DNA of 64,000 bases from Paramecium pentaurelia (Eukaryota; Ciliophora; Oligohymenophorea; Peniculida; Parameciidae). This document shows, piece by piece, positions 12,519 to 25,592 of this stretch. The notes under the pieces are model-generated. The model was not told where the DNA came from. It searched no databases and worked only from the letters and a program-made list of their open reading frames with translations. A program made the translations under genes and the position numbers. Numbering within the stretch: the stretch's first letter is position 1; every line of letters begins with the position of its first letter. The DNA lies in contig CAJJDO010000008.1 of NCBI GenBank assembly GCA_905183005.1, forward strand, positions 64,927 to 128,926, written 5' to 3'.

Positions 12519-13556
12519 ATGATATCGATAGTTCCTATCTTATAAAAGTTTATTCAAGAAGGATAATAATATTTTAAAGCATACAATGATTTAGAAAAGA
12601 ATAAAAATGAATTGGCTTAAGTAATTTCTGAAGTGACAATATTATTGAGTGAAATTTAATATTTTGAGAGATATGAAGGCTTTTATAACTATGATGAGAA
12701 GTAACTCATACAATAATGTAAAGATAAATTACATTTGAGTGATACGGTATTGAAATAATCCCCTTCCAAAGTTAATATGTAATTTATATGACTCTTATCA
12801 TTTTATAGAATATTAGACTATTTTTACATCACAGGAAACAATTATAAAGAACTTATAGATTGTTAGAATGTGTTAAATGGATATAAAATTTAAATTGATG
12901 AATTATTGAGGAAATCCTAAGAAATTTTTGTAACAGTAATAAATCCCATTAATCAATAGCCATAAAATTGTATATTATACTCTTAATCATTAGCATATAT
13001 ATATAATTTATAGATTAAATTAAAACTTAAAGCTCCTCGTTCAATTAAATCAATATTTGATAAATACCCTTATCATTTAAAGAATGCCTATCTATTTTAA
13101 TTTTCTATGGGAGATTCTTGTGCCTCTAAAGTAGATGTACATGTATTCAAAAGAGATGAATTTACTTAACTATATGCAATTGAAAAACAATTCAAAACTT
13201 ATACTATTTCAAGACGAAATCATTGCACTTTATAAATGAGAAATTAACTTCAATTTTCACCTTAAAAGAAGGTATGTTCTAATTCTTAGATGGAAACTCC
13301 AACACCTGAAGATTATTCAATTATTATTCCATAAAAGGATTTTAATAGTTTATCTAATAAATTTAAATTATATTTGATAGTAAATGGTTAGAATGGAATG
13401 AAAATTATTAGAAACTCAAAAGAAATTCTTCATATTCGTTCTGGATAAGAATGTGAATTGTAAGAGGATGATTAAATAGTGTTTTTTTAAGATTGCAATG
13501 AAAATCCATAAGTTTCATACATAGTATAATAGATTTTAATTAAATAAGAATAATGA
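12519..13556 (+). CDS. Unknown protein
   Basis: 335 residues, one 30-nt intron (12779-12808) that contains an in-frame TGA. The start M-I-S-I-V-P follows a poly(A)-rich leader. The N-terminal third is helical and E/Q-rich (FIQEGQQYFKAYNDLEKNK), the middle is mixed, with a SRRNHCTLQMRNQLQFSPQK stretch. No membrane segment or signal peptide. Not recognised. Confidence 0.8.
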
Positions 13557-13617
13557 AATATCAATTTAATTTTAGAAATTAATGATATTGATTATAACAA
13601 TAATAAATATATATAAA

Positions 13618-14332
13618 TCAAAATATACTCTAAAGATCAGTGTATTAGTTATTATTTAATTCTCCAGAATATTATTGTTATTATATTTTATCTGGAATTG
13701 GTTCTGATAAATACCCAAGATTATTAGTAATATCATTGAAAATTGGTTATTATTGGAACATGAAAGATTAATTATTTTATTGAGGATTAACATACAATTG
13801 AACCATATGACCTTCCCAATCAATATTGATTCTAGTAACTCTTGGGGCTGAAGTGTTTATTTGTCTATATACTCTTTCAATAAGAACTTATGGAGGATCA
13901 TTCTCAATTAATTCTGGTTCCAAATAAGTGTTATAAACATAATACCCAACCTAATCACAATTTTAGACTAAAATATAATTACTCTAAAGAATTCTTGTTT
14001 TCTATACTTAACACTTAGGATAATGGCACTTGCGCCAAATAAATCATCTTTACTAGGAATCAGCTCAAAATTTGGACCAGAACTCATTAGAGTAAATTAC
14101 ATAGTTCCTTATTATAGAGGAGGCATAGAGAACTATTCAAGCACTTGATCATATCTATCACTATTTGGTGATCCAATATAAATAAGTCTAAAATTCAACT
14201 ATTTTAATACTTCCATTCAATTTCTTCATCTAATTATCTCATCACTTCGAATGTGATTTACATTTGGATTGGACTATTGAATAGTGCTGTGTCTTAATCA
14301 AAAACTATATTGGTAATGTTAATCAAAGCCAT
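13618..14332 (-). CDS. ASF1: Histone chaperone ASF1
   Basis: 219 residues, two introns (14188-14210, 13951-13982). Starts MALINITNIVFDQDTALF and continues through the conserved core: QITFEVMRQLDEEIEWK, YIGSPNSDRYDQVLEQF, SSGPNFELIPSKDDLFGASA, EFFRVGYYVYN and the diagnostic SAPRVTRINIDWE. ASF1 carries H3-H4 dimers to CAF-1 and HIRA in replication-coupled and -independent nucleosome assembly. A short Q/N-rich tail replaces the acidic tail of yeast ASF1. Convergent with the preceding gene, 61 bases apart. Confidence 0.95.
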
Positions 14333-15402
14333 TTACAAATTTAATAATAATAAACTCTCTAAATTTTGTCTCAAATTTTAATCAACATATATTACTTATC
14401 CATTTCTTTCATAAATATAATACTATGAAAATGAATAAAAAGAAATAATATAATATATGAATAACTTCAATATCTTCTCCTTTTATTATAGCTAAACCAT
14501 AAAGAATCATTAAATTGAAAATATTAAATTCTAGGTTATTGCCTTAATAAAATAATCAAGATCAATCCCATAATTAATTTAAATATGTTTAAAATATAAT
14601 TAGTATTTAATTAAGTCATGACTATGACAATGATGATAAAATACAGACCTGTTCTGAAACAAGTATGCTGCTAAAATTTTCATGCTAATTCTGATATATA
14701 TTTTTAGTTGTTTTTATATTGAATCATATTAATTGAGTAAGTAGAGTGTATGTGTTTGTGACAGTTAACAAGAGAATTATTAATAGATGTTTAAAGTGTT
14801 AAATAATAAAAAATCATATACAAAATATACAACATTGAAAATAATGATAATTTGATAAAAAAAGAGGAAGAGAGATAAAGGAAACAAGCAAATTGTCACT
14901 CCCACATCAATATTTTTGTTAATATTGACTATGAAATCAAAATTCTTCTATTTTATCATATTGATATAATGGAGATGGAGAGGTTGAGATAATCCTTGAT
15001 AATGTAATTTGATCATAAAAATGCTATTAAGATTAAGTTTAAATTAGACTTTATTAGAGCATCAATTATGTGATGAGATATGAGGAATGAAAGAGTCATT
15101 GTAATAAAATTTGGTCATTTATGAAGCATTCTTATTAAAACAAGTTAATTTAAAGAAATCCTTTATTTGGTGGTTGAAAATTTGATTAAGAAATATATTT
15201 TAAGGTTTTTGTGAGAATTGATGAGGGATTTAATGCGAGAGGAGAGAAAGCATTCAATTAAGTTTAGAATCTAGAGCAATATTTAATTGAAGAATGAATA
15301 TAATCAGATATAAATAAATTGAAGTACTGATGTTGTTGAGGATGGTTTTTTATTTTAATTTAAAATTACTCATGGATTGACATTAAATTAAATATTTAAT
15401 TT
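14333..15402. other. Long intergenic region
   Basis: Over 1 kb without an intact gene, unusual for this gene-dense window. The left third (14333-14700) is featureless A/T. The right part is richer in G on the + strand and holds the broken frames described next. Confidence 0.5.
14870..15335 (+). pseudogene. Probable decayed protein-coding gene
   Basis: Protein-like stretches on the + strand are broken by TGA codons: one frame reads IFVNIDYEIKILLFYHID... to a TGA near 15072, another reads NPLFGG, TGA, KFDQEIYFKVFVRIDEGF, then a further EKAFNQVQNLEQYLIEE and TGA. No arrangement of 20-32 nt GT-AG introns that I tried removes them. It lies directly upstream of NOP56. Family not recognised. Confidence 0.4.
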
Positions 15403-16933
15403 ATGAGCACATTTTATTTATTTGAGGCAGCAGCTGGTTTAGCCTTGTTCTAATGTGATAGTGTAGATGAAACAAATGTCAAATCGAAATAGATTCAAAA
15501 GCAATTCTCTGACTTTGCTTAATTCGCAGAAATATGTCACTTGAAAGTAATCATCATTCCTTATTCAGGCTTTTTAACCTTTTATTTCTGCTGAAATTGC
15601 TTTGAACAATGCTTTAGCAATTCATACAGGTTCTGTAACTTAAGAGTTAGTCGATTTCTTATCAACCAATCTCCCTCCTGTTGGAAAGAAGAGCAAGTAA
15701 TTTATATGATTTATTGTAGTTTCTAAATTGCTATCAGTGATAAAAGTTTGGCTGCAGGACTTCAATAATATTTGAATTTGAAGAGCAAAATGAATGAAGC
15801 AACAGCCTAAGTATTCAGAGGAATCAGAACACATTTCGTTGATTTTTTGAGAAATGAAGATTTCAAAGAAAGAGATTATATTTAAGCTTAACTTGGTTTG
15901 GCACATCAAGTATCCAGAAACAAGGTGAAATTAGATATCAATAGAGAAGACAAACATGTAACTTAAGCAATAAGCATCATTGAATAAATGGATAAAGATT
16001 TAAATACATTAAGTATGAGAATCAAAGAATGGTATTCATGGCATTTCCCAGAATTGGCTAAGATTGTTACAGACAATCGTTTATTTACTAGAATTGTTGA
16101 TACCTATGGAGATAAGAAGAATATCAATGATGAAGCATTGGAAGCAATTGAAGAACTTACAACTGATGCTGAATTGGCTAAACAAATTGTTGAAGCAGCC
16201 AAGATATCAATGGGTTAAGACATATCAGAACTTGATTTATCTACATTAAAAGATCTATGTATTAGAGTTCTCAATCAATTCGAATTCAGAGACAATATTT
16301 AAGAATATTTGAAAAATAAAATGACAACTATTGCACCAAATCTTACAGCTTTGATAGGTGAAAATGTAGCTGCCAAATTGATAGCTCATTCTGGATCATT
16401 AATTAATCTAGCTAAATATCCTGCTTCTACCATCTAAATCTTGGGAGCTGAAAAAGCATTGTTCAGAGCATTGAAAACTAGAGGTAATACACCTAAATAT
16501 GGTTTATTATATCACAGTACTTATATTGGAAGAGCTAATGGAACTGATAAAGGAAAAATCTCTAGGTAATCTATTATCATTTAATTTTATTAGAAATCTA
16601 GCTAACAAGTGTGCTATTGCTTCTAGATTGGATCATTTCTTGATCTAACCAACTGAAAAGTTTGGTATCAAATTAAAGGATCAAATGGAATAAAGATTAA
16701 AATTCTTAACTGCTGGAGGAGAATTGAACAAAAATACAGATATTATGGATGAAGTATTGACAGAATTAAAAGGAGAAGGACTCTATTTCGATAGTGAAAA
16801 ATAATTAACCAAAAAAGACAAGAAGTCAAAGAAAGCCAAATCAAAAAAAGTTGTTGAAGAAGTCCAAGAAGAACCCGTAGAATAACCATAAGAAGCTCCA
16901 AAAAAGAAGAGAAAATCATCAAAATAATAATGA
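15403..16933 (+). CDS. NOP56: Box C/D snoRNP core protein NOP56
   Basis: 485 residues, three introns (15547-15568, 15697-15719, 16566-16593). Starts MSTFYLFEAAAGLALFQ, the typical Nop5/Nop56 N-terminal domain. A coiled-coil region follows (IKEWYSWHFPELAKIV), then the Nop domain with the RNA-binding signature (LIAHSGSLINLAKYPAST, IQILGAEKALFRALKTRG, TPKYGLLYHSTYIGRA). The tail is lysine-rich (KKDKKSKKAKSKK and PKKKRKSSKQQ), as in eukaryotic NOP56/58. It binds fibrillarin and box C/D snoRNA and directs 2'-O-methylation of rRNA. NOP56 rather than NOP58 on the N-terminal sequence. Confidence 0.95.
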
Positions 16934-17634
16934 TATAAATAGTATATTAAATAAAAATGTTACACCCAGTTCATTTTATGTTTACCTGAACCTCCATTTA
17001 TTTAAGAATTAATTTCAGAATAGACTTCTTCGTTACTATAATTAATTATATCTAAAGACTATGTTATTTTAATCAAAGGTTAAATTTAGAATTGTAATTA
17101 TGATTACTTTAGAGTTAAAAATAAGATAAAATTTGAATGATTTTCAATTTATAATGATTTTCTAATTTTATGGAGTATTAATGATTCTAAACTTTAATAA
17201 CATTTTAATTACTTCCAAACTTTTTAGATTAAGCAACAATATCTTCTCTTTGTAAAAATAAAATCTTAATTAATATTATATATGAATTGAAAACTTAATT
17301 GCTAAATATATATTTTTCTAAAGAACCTTCAAGAATAAGTCGATATTTAATACAAAGATTAACATTATTTTGATTGTATATTAATTTAATTGATATCTTT
17401 AAAACTTTCTTTAATTATTTTATCAAATAAAGACACATTATTAGCTATTTTGATTGTTTTCTTTATATCTTTAAATTGAATATTCTTTTCATTAGATCAT
17501 TAAATAATATTTCTTTATGTATAAGTTAAAAATATTTGTTATAAGTTAAGCTATTATATATTTATAAATTTAATGAAACTTCTCTTATAGATAAGGAATT
17601 TCTTCTTAGAATTTCATAATAAAAATAATAAAGA
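16934..17634 (-). other. Region with protein-like minus-strand frames, gene structure unresolved
   Basis: Minus-strand segments look coding: NNVSLFDKIIKESFKDI near 17420 and SLDIINYSNEEVYSEI near 17030, but they lie in frames that I could not join with legal short introns, and the last one runs antisense into the 3' end of NOP56 without a stop. Either a small gene with a splice pattern I missed or another decayed gene. No RNA gene seen. Confidence 0.3.
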
Positions 17635-18068
17635 TCAGAATTCAGTGTCATTATCATTATCAATCTACCATCCATTTAAACGATTGAACGTTTCTCTAAA
17701 TATAGTTTCATGTCTAATTTATTTGATTTATTTACGATCAACATGAACTTTTCCAGGTCTTATCAACCAATCACACTTCTCTCTATTTACAATAAAATTC
17801 TACCTATTGTTCTTTTTTAATTTTGATTTGAATCAGAAATTGTTATATTTACACTCTTTTTACGTGAAATTATCTATTCAAGACTCTTATCTGGTTATTG
17901 TTATATTGAAGTAATACGATTTCTTTTTATAACCTATCGATTGTTAATAAAAATCTAATTCAATTATTTGGATGATTTGCTTTGAGATTTGGTTGGTAAT
18001 TAATTGAGTTCACGTTTTTATTATCTTTCTTTGATATATGCATCAAATAAATTCTAAGCTGAAGCCAT
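17635..18068 (-). CDS. Small unknown basic protein
   Basis: 136 residues, one 23-nt intron (17781-17803). Starts MASAQNLFDAYIKERQQKRE, then a basic, Q/S-rich middle, and a compact C-terminal part (CDWLIRPGKVHVDRKQIKQ, ETIFRETFNRLNGW) ending in an acidic DNDNDTEF. No membrane segment. Not recognised. Confidence 0.75.
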
Positions 18069-18294
18069 TGGTTAAGGAATATGAGTAGAATGTGATTTAT
18101 GAAATTTTGTCTATTGAATTTCTACTTGTAATATTGTTTAATGTGTTTTTCGACGCATTTGATGTAAGTAATTCTATTAGAAAAAATAGATTAGATCTTC
18201 AGGTGATTTATTTATATGATCTGCCATTAATATTTATAATTAAATATATTACATGTAAAAGATCTTTCCATAACCATCTGATTATTTGGCTCCA

Positions 18295-18712
18295 ATGACC
18301 GAGAAGGAAAAAGTGTAAGAGTGAGTTTATAGTTAAAAGTCTATTGGAAAAATGGAAGAGTAATGAATTGGGGAATGAAAAGAAGAATGCAATAAAGATT
18401 AGATTATTTTTGTATTTAGGATTAAGTACAACAGTATATGGATTATTGGGAATTTATTTAGTAAATTCAATTGTCAAAGATATGGAGAAATCTGGAATTT
18501 AAAGAATGGAAAAGGAAGCATCAAATATTATAGATAATATTAAGAGAGCAGATTTCAAATATGCCAGAAGTACTGAAATTAGTAATTAAATGTTGAAGAT
18601 ACTTAAATATAAGTAAGTAGTATAAGGATTTTGTTGTATAATGGGATTGTCTTATGGATTAGCTTAGATGAGAATGTATATTAAAGAGTATGCAGAGAAT
18701 TATTAAAATTGA
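18295..18712 (+). CDS. Small single-pass or two-pass membrane protein
   Basis: 130 residues, one 25-nt intron (18315-18339). Starts MTEKEK. A hydrophobic segment (LFLYLGLSTTVYGLLGIYLV) lies at residues ~28-48; a helical stretch with EKEASNIIDNIKRADFKYAR follows, and a weaker hydrophobic part (GFCCIMGLSYGLAQ) near the end. Not recognised. A longer upstream frame from 18038 ends in TGA overlapping this ATG and is not used. Confidence 0.7.
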
Positions 18713-18795
18713 GTTATATAATTATTTAACGAATGCAATATAGAGTTTAATTGTAGTAGATTAATTAGAATACAAATGTTATTCCAATCTCGATT

Positions 18796-19573
18796 ATGCA
18801 ATCCCTTAAGGGTTTAAGCAAGTATTTCAAAAAGGAAAAATGTACTTAAATTTAGAGATCTTGTACATCATTATCTCCAAAACAGAATATTACTCGAAAG
18901 AATTCAAATCAAGTTGAGAATCAGCTCTTAAATTTTGTAAATAGTAATGAGAATAGATCAGTTCCAAATTTGTTTGAAAATGTACAAAAAAAGAATGTAA
19001 ATGCACCTATCAATCAAAAAGTACCAAAAGGTAGAAGTTCATCAATAATTATGAATAATTTGAATTAGGAAGATTGGAAATTGAAATATATGTAATTGAA
19101 GGAAACATTAAATCAGAGAATAGTATCACTCGAATAAGAATTATAAAGAATTTATCTTATTGAAAATAATGCTACTAATATTATTGATTAATTAAATGAT
19201 TAAATAAATCAATAGAATTTATAATTAGAAGCTTATAGAAATAGAGTAAGAGAAATAGAAATAGATTTAGAAAATAAGAATCAATAAATAAAAAAATTAA
19301 TAATTGATAACAATTAATTCTAGATAATAATAAATGAGAAAAATAATTAAATAGATTTATGGAGATAAGATTTAAGAACTCCAAAACAACCTTTTCTAAC
19401 TACTGCAATGAAATAAATTTAATAAATTTTTGAATAATTGGAAGTATAATATTTTTATAAGTATTTAGAATTCGTAAACAAATTATAAAATTCATTCACC
19501 ATTAAGTCAAAATTTATCAATATCTTCCTCGTCTATGGTTGAAATGATAAATGAAATGAAAGAGTCCTCCTGA
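18796..19573 (+). CDS. Coiled-coil protein
   Basis: 250 residues, one 25-nt intron (19444-19468) near the 3' end; after it the frame reads LSISSSSMVEMINEMKESS and stops. The N-terminal third is basic and disordered, residues ~95-200 form a long predicted coiled coil rich in Q, N, E and L. Starts 83 bases after the previous stop on the same strand. Confidence 0.75.
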
Positions 19574-19605
19574 TATATAAAATATATTGATTAATTTATA
19601 ATGAC

Positions 19606-20633
19606 TCAAAACATTCTATTGTTTAATTCTCTTTTAAGATTGTGAGGAAAACACGAAATGCTTGGAGTAGGTCTCACCATTTCCATTAAATGATTTGGTC
19701 TAATCTAATTATTATATTATACTTGAAGGGATCTTTTCCTTTGACAAAATCTTTTCTTTAGGTAGGTTTAAGAGGATCACCCTTATATTCTGGATATTTG
19801 CTTAAACATCCAGTTTCACCACTTTTGGTTGGATTTGAAGGTTTAAAAGGAGCTTCATGTTTCATGATATTTGGTTTAAACTCTTTGACTTATGTTGGCT
19901 AAATTGGTATATAAATTTACTTTAGGTAAGTTGGTCTCTCCAAAGACTAGTTTATCAGTGCTGAAATTATCAGTTGTGTAAATGGTGCTTTTAAATGGTT
20001 ATTTATCTTTAAGCATCTTTTATTCATTAAAGATTCTCTCTCTTTCAAATTATCTATAACGATTGTATTCATCCTTTTCATGTTTTGGGAAATGACCCAA
20101 ATTTTTAGAAGCAGGATTTGTGGTAACATTTTTGGGTCCAATTTTAACCCTCCCATCACCATCTTTATGATTATTGGGACCTTTTGGTATTTCATAATCA
20201 GGTTCATGAGGATAAACTCCTCCAACCAGTTCTTTGTAACCAGATGGAGGAACAAAATTCTTTTTATCATCAGATGCATATTTTTTATTATCCTCTAATT
20301 CTTGAATTCTGATTTTTCTTTCAGGATCGATATATTTGTCACCTATGGTTGTAAAACCTAATTGACTAAAGTAGGATGACTTAATTTTGCCTGATTGAGG
20401 AGCTGTGACTTTCATATTTGAAGGAGATGTGATTGGTTTTCCTTATTCATTACGAGCAGCTAAGCATTAACACAAATAGTAAAACGTCTTGGTTTATTAT
20501 CATAACTATTATCACCCAAACCTAGGGGAACAGGTGATGAAAATAGTCCGAATCTTTATACTGTGGCTAATTTCTCAGTATCTGCAATAGCCTTTTTACT
20601 TATTTCCTTTAATGTTGCTTCCTTATCAGACAT
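19606..20633 (-). CDS. CFAP96-like ciliary protein (DUF4586 / C4orf47 family)
   Basis: 318 residues, introns 20460-20485, 19899-19920 and 19700-19722. Characteristic motifs: RFGLFSSPVPLGLGDNSYD, YFSQLGFTTIGDKYIDPE and, toward the C-terminus, FVPPSGYKELVGGVYPHEP, KTGETGCLSKYPEYKGDP-like repeats of proline/glycine turns and PTPSISCFPHNLKRE. The order and spacing fit the vertebrate C4orf47/CFAP96 family, a cilia and microtubule inner-protein-like protein. The first intron starts GTTTTA, a less common donor, but its removal restores KPRPARNE. Convergent with the coiled-coil gene, 32 bases apart. Confidence 0.8.
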
Positions 20634-20663
20634 AATTTATATAATAATTAATTAATCAGTTAA

Positions 20664-21593
20664 ATGGACAGCAAAGAAAACTATTTTAACATCAAATAAA
20701 TGACTGAATCTTTTAAGAATGTCAAGAAATATTCATAACATTCGAATATTATTGTAGATATGTTTATAGAAATTACTTAGAAATTAGACAAGTCTTCTAA
20801 AGATTATTTATCAAAAGTCATTCCTATTGATGATGATAAATAAACACTTAACTAAGTTGATACTAAAATCATCATGAATTACTTCAAATAAATAGTCATC
20901 TATCTAATTAAAACTAAGATAGAATTAGAAGAAAAAACATAATAAATAGAATCTCAAACTTAATATGAAACATTGATTTAGAAACTAGAAGCTGATGTTC
21001 GTTAACATATTCGAATAGAATAATAATTAAGAATCTATACTGAAACATTATAATAAAAGATAGATGATTTTGTATTAGAAAGAGAATAATAAACTTAATA
21101 GATTAAAGAATATGAATAATAGATCAAATAAAAGAATAAAGATATAGTAATCTATTAAAGTGAACTTCGTAAAGCAGTCAATTAAAACTAATAAAGAAAT
21201 GCTAAACTAATAACTGAACCTATCCATGAAGAATATGATACAAAATATCATCTTAATAAATTAAATTAAACTTAATATACTCATCATCGTAAAACCAGCC
21301 AAATTAATGATGAAAAATCTGCAGCAAATAGTAAGAATCATTAATATAAGAATCTCAAATCAACAGTTATAAAAATTCACCAGAAAGAATCCCAATTCGC
21401 AAGATATCAGTGACTAATTATGCTGAGACCAAAACCATAAAATAGCCAGTCTTCATTCGATAGCCATGGTAATTATCAAGTAGTATTATCCATTAGTCCA
21501 ATGTCTTATTCACATTTAAAAACTGAAGTTTAACTCAGTTATAGAAGTAACAGTTAAGATAGTAAGTAGGCATCTAAAAATATAATAAAATGA
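20664..21593 (+). CDS. Coiled-coil protein, Q-rich
   Basis: 293 residues, introns 21331-21350 (20 nt, among the shortest here) and 21469-21496. Starts MDSKENYFN. A long coiled coil covers residues ~80-200 with heptads of L/I separated by E, Q and K; the C-terminal ~80 residues are serine/proline-rich (SPERIPIRKISVTNYAETK) and look disordered. Head-to-head with the CFAP96-like gene, 30 bases apart, so the two probably share a promoter. Confidence 0.78.
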
Positions 21594-21615
21594 TTTCATA
21601 CTTTAATACTTATCT

Positions 21616-21640
21616 ATTATTATTATTATTATTATTATTA
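21616..21640. repeat. (TTA)n microsatellite
   Basis: About eight TTA units in the spacer between two + strand genes; non-coding here. Confidence 0.9.
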
Positions 21641-21680
21641 ATTGAATTTCAATTTTTTTATACTCAATATAAACTTAATT

Positions 21681-22178
21681 ATGAGTTCACATATTAATGA
21701 TGTTCTTAGAAATGAAACAATCTACTATCGTAAATCTCATCTTCTTAAAAATATTAATAATTAATAGAACAAGTTATTTAAAAGAAGGTTGATTTAAGAT
21801 AGTTTAAATGAACCAACTCATCCAATCAATTGCTTAATAAAAAAAAAGGAGAATGTCTTTATTCCTTATATACATGAAAGAAACAGTTTAGGTCGATTAA
21901 TTAAAAAGCCTGATTTATCATCTAATATAGAAATTGCTAATAAATAATTAGTAAAATCATCAATAAAATTACCAAGTAATTAAAAGCTTTATACTTTCTT
22001 AAAGAGTGAACCTCATAATTCCAAGCTATCCTAAGAACAAAAGAATAAAACTTAATCAACTGCAGATTCATTTTATTCTTTCTTTACATTTAACAAGTAT
22101 AATCCAAATATCTTACTTAAGTCCAAAAACAGTGAACCATTTAGTTTTAGAAAATCATTTTATTAAAAATAACTATGA
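21681..22178 (+). CDS. Unknown basic protein
   Basis: Intronless, 165 residues, starts MSSHINDVLRNETIYYRKS and ends SFRKSFYQKQL. Basic and S/N-rich, no membrane segment or known motif. The 3' end nearly touches the convergent coiled-coil gene (15 bases apart). Confidence 0.7.
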
Positions 22179-22193
22179 TTTATATAAATATTA

Positions 22194-25100
22194 TCATCCT
22201 TAATTAGCTGATGACATAATAGCTTATTTCACACTTTTAGTTGTCATTATTTTCTAAGTCTAATAACTAATTAAAAATATAATTATTAATTTACTTTTTA
22301 TCAGGACTTTAATAATTTTATATTTAAGATTAAGGACTTTAAATTCTTTGGGATACTTAAGATTACTTAACTTCATTTTAAGATTAAAATCTTTCAACAT
22401 ATTAATTGTAAGATGTAGGTATTTAAGATACTTAATTTATTCCAGATTATCTTGTTACTATTTAGACATTGGTCTTCTTAATACCTGAACTCTATTGTCC
22501 TATTAATTAATTCACAATCAATTAATCATTTTGTTTATCAGTGAAAATCTATTTTTTTACTTTAGCCTCTAATCTTGTATTTTCTTATTCTAAAATATGT
22601 AAACGTGATTCATAATCAGTTATATTTGTAATTAGAATTTGAATTTTATTCTCTTATTCTTATCTTATATTTTTCTATCTTTCAATTTCAATATTTAATG
22701 TTTATATTTCATGTTCTAGTTCTGTAATTGTTAATTATAATCTCTTAACTTATTCATTATTAATATTTGATGATTAAGATCTAATCTAAGTTATTTCTAT
22801 CTTTGTTGAATTATATTATTGTTCTAATTACTAATACTTAGATCTATATTGATTTAATTCCATTTATGTTTATTATAATTGATAAGATAATTATTATATC
22901 TCTTGAATACTTTATTATTACAATCTATCCTCTAAATTCTATCTTTCAATTGTCAATCTTGAAATGAACTATTATTCTAATTCATCTCTAATTTACATAT
23001 CTAAATTTCTCAATTCCAATTATAATTTGTTGATTTATTAATTTTTAGCTTGTAATTCATAATCTAATTCTCTTAATCTACTACTTAATCTATCTATTTC
23101 TAAAGAGCTACTTTTGTAAGTTTCACTTTCTCTTTAAATGATAATAAATCTTTAATTGATTTATTCATAGTCATTTTTATATTTTAGATTAAGCTCCTTC
23201 AAATTTGAAATTTCTTAATTTAATTATAAATTTATTTATCTTAATTACTACATTTGATCTCTTTAAGTTTAACTTTCAAATTGACTTTATCTAGTAACTT
23301 ATTCCTTTACTAATCTTAACTCACTATTAGATTCTTAATATTTGATCTATAATTGATCATACTAATTTTGCAATTATTTATACTATAATTATAATTATTA
23401 TAATTCGAATAGTCCTTACTAAGTAACCTTCTATTCAGTAAGTTACATTTCTATTCTAAGTCTCTCTTTGAAGGACTATTCAAATTGTTATTCTTGGTTT
23501 TGAATTTATATTCTTAATTATGATATTTATGTTTCATATTAGAAAACTCGTTATTCATATTGATTAATCTTTTATTTTAATATCTCAAGTTCTTTATTAT
23601 TTTATTATGAATATTTTATTTCACTTTCTCTCTCTAATAATAAGAAATTTTAGTTTAAAGATTCATAATCATTTCTATATTTTCTAATTTATTCATTTAA
23701 TGATTATATTTCATTCTATTACCAACTGCATCGTTCTTAAAGAGTTTAATATTCATTCTATATACTTGTGAATTAATAAGAATTTTTCTCAATTTACAAT
23801 TTTTAAGATTTTAATTATTAATTTTCTTATTATAATTCTTCTTAATCATTTTGATATCTCTTTATTAGATCCTTATAAGTTTAAATCTCATTTTATATCA
23901 TTTTATATTAATTTTACAAAGTCTAATATTCCTCTTTTATACTCAATAATTAATATTAATTTTATTATGATGATTATTGATTTTAAAATTATACTTATAA
24001 TTGAGAATACTGATTTTAAAGTACTTAATATTAATAATTTGAATTTCTTAATTCTTATTCCAATTCTATTATTCTTTTCCTTAATGAATCAAGTTCTAAA
24101 GAATTGTTTTTATATTAATCACTTTATCTCTAAAATATTAAATATTCATTAGATAATCTTTCATAATCTTATTGATATTTTTCTTTTTCTTCTCTTAATT
24201 GTATTAATTCTTATTAATATTAAGATTGATGTTAATTTCTCAATATTCTAATTTCTTCTTAATATTAATTTTATGTAGTACTAATTCTTTAATCTCTTTC
24301 ATTTAAATCTTATATTAAAATTTAAATATCTTATTCCATTTCTGCAATTTTTCTTTTTAATGCATTTACTTCTTATGTATCTGATTTTCTGCTTTCAAAA
24401 CTAATTCTATATCCATTTATTTCCTATTTAGATTTATCTACCTCTAATTTTAATTAATCTATTTGTAATTCATATTATCTAATTCTTTCTTATAAAAATG
24501 CAATTTAATTATCTTTTTAAGCAACCTTTTATTCAATAGCATATGTCTATTCTTAAGTTTATGTTGCTTTGTAACGATCTTGCCATACTAAAACTTCATG
24601 TTATAAAGCAGATATTCTTTTTAAATATCCTTCAATTTCTGCATTTTAATTTTTATTTGTAGATCTCAATGAAGATTATTAAATTTCTTAAATATATGAA
24701 TCACAATTAAAATTTAATCTTTTTATTTCTTATTATTGATCTTGTATCTTATCTTCTAATAATTTGATTGTTCTTTTATAATCATCTCTTTCATTTCTAA
24801 ATTAATCTAAATCTTAACCATATGATAATTTTGAATTGCTTGATTAGATTTATATTTATGATTATTAGAATTATTAATTTAATAAATTTTTGGCTTTAAT
24901 TAGATCTTCCTTTTCAAATGTTAATTATTTAATTTGATCTTTCAATTCATTAATTTCTTAATTTGGTATATAAGATACATATGAAGATTTCTTTTATTGT
25001 TCTTCTAATTACTTAATTTACATCTTCAATTAATTAACTTCATAATCATTTGAAATAACACTTGTATTTCTTTCCAATCTATACTTATATTCATTGTTTT

Positions 25101-25551
25101 CTTATCTAAGTTTATTTATCTCCTCTTTATATTAATTAATTTCATAATCATTGACCTAACTAACTGTAGTAATATGACTAATTCCTTTTTCAGCTTGTAA
25201 TTATTTATACTTATATTTCCATTAATCTAATTCTTTCAAATAATCAGATATTTAATTATTCAAAGAATTCACACTCTCTCTTAAATTTGTAATTTCTAAT
25301 AATAACGATTTTGTTACCTCTATTTTTTGCTTCAATAATCTTCTAAATAGATGATTAATCAGTTAAAGTTATTTATTCTTAAATGATTGGAATACTTTAT
25401 ACTTTATAATCATCAGACCTATATAAATCAATCTAAAATTATACCTTAATTGTGTATTTGTGTATGATTAATATTAATAATTTCTCTAAGGTTGATAAGC
25501 ATCTATTCTTGAATCTGTTGTTTCTATTTTATAATGTGTAAATCCACTCAT
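22194..25551 (-). CDS. Long coiled-coil protein
   Basis: 1093 residues, introns 25419-25444, 25296-25317 and 22267-22294. Start MSGFTHYKIETTDSRIDAYQ. From residue ~55 to ~960 it is an almost uninterrupted coiled coil of E, Q, N, L and R, with breaks at short S/T/P-rich patches; the tail (from ~970) is S/Q/P-rich and ends MTTKSVKQAIMSSANQG. No motor, kinase or other enzymatic domain. A cytoskeletal, basal-body or ciliary role is likely by composition only. With standard stop codons this gene is invisible. Confidence 0.85.
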
Positions 25552-25592
25552 CTTGTAGATTAATAAATTATATTAATAAATGATAATCAAAT

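Noticed and set aside
18038..18298. ORF of 87 codons (from ATG 18038) with hydrophobic segments
   Set aside because: Overlaps head-to-head with the 5' end of the minus-strand gene (17635-18068), and its TGA overlaps the ATG of a better supported gene at 18295. Treated as the shared promoter region.
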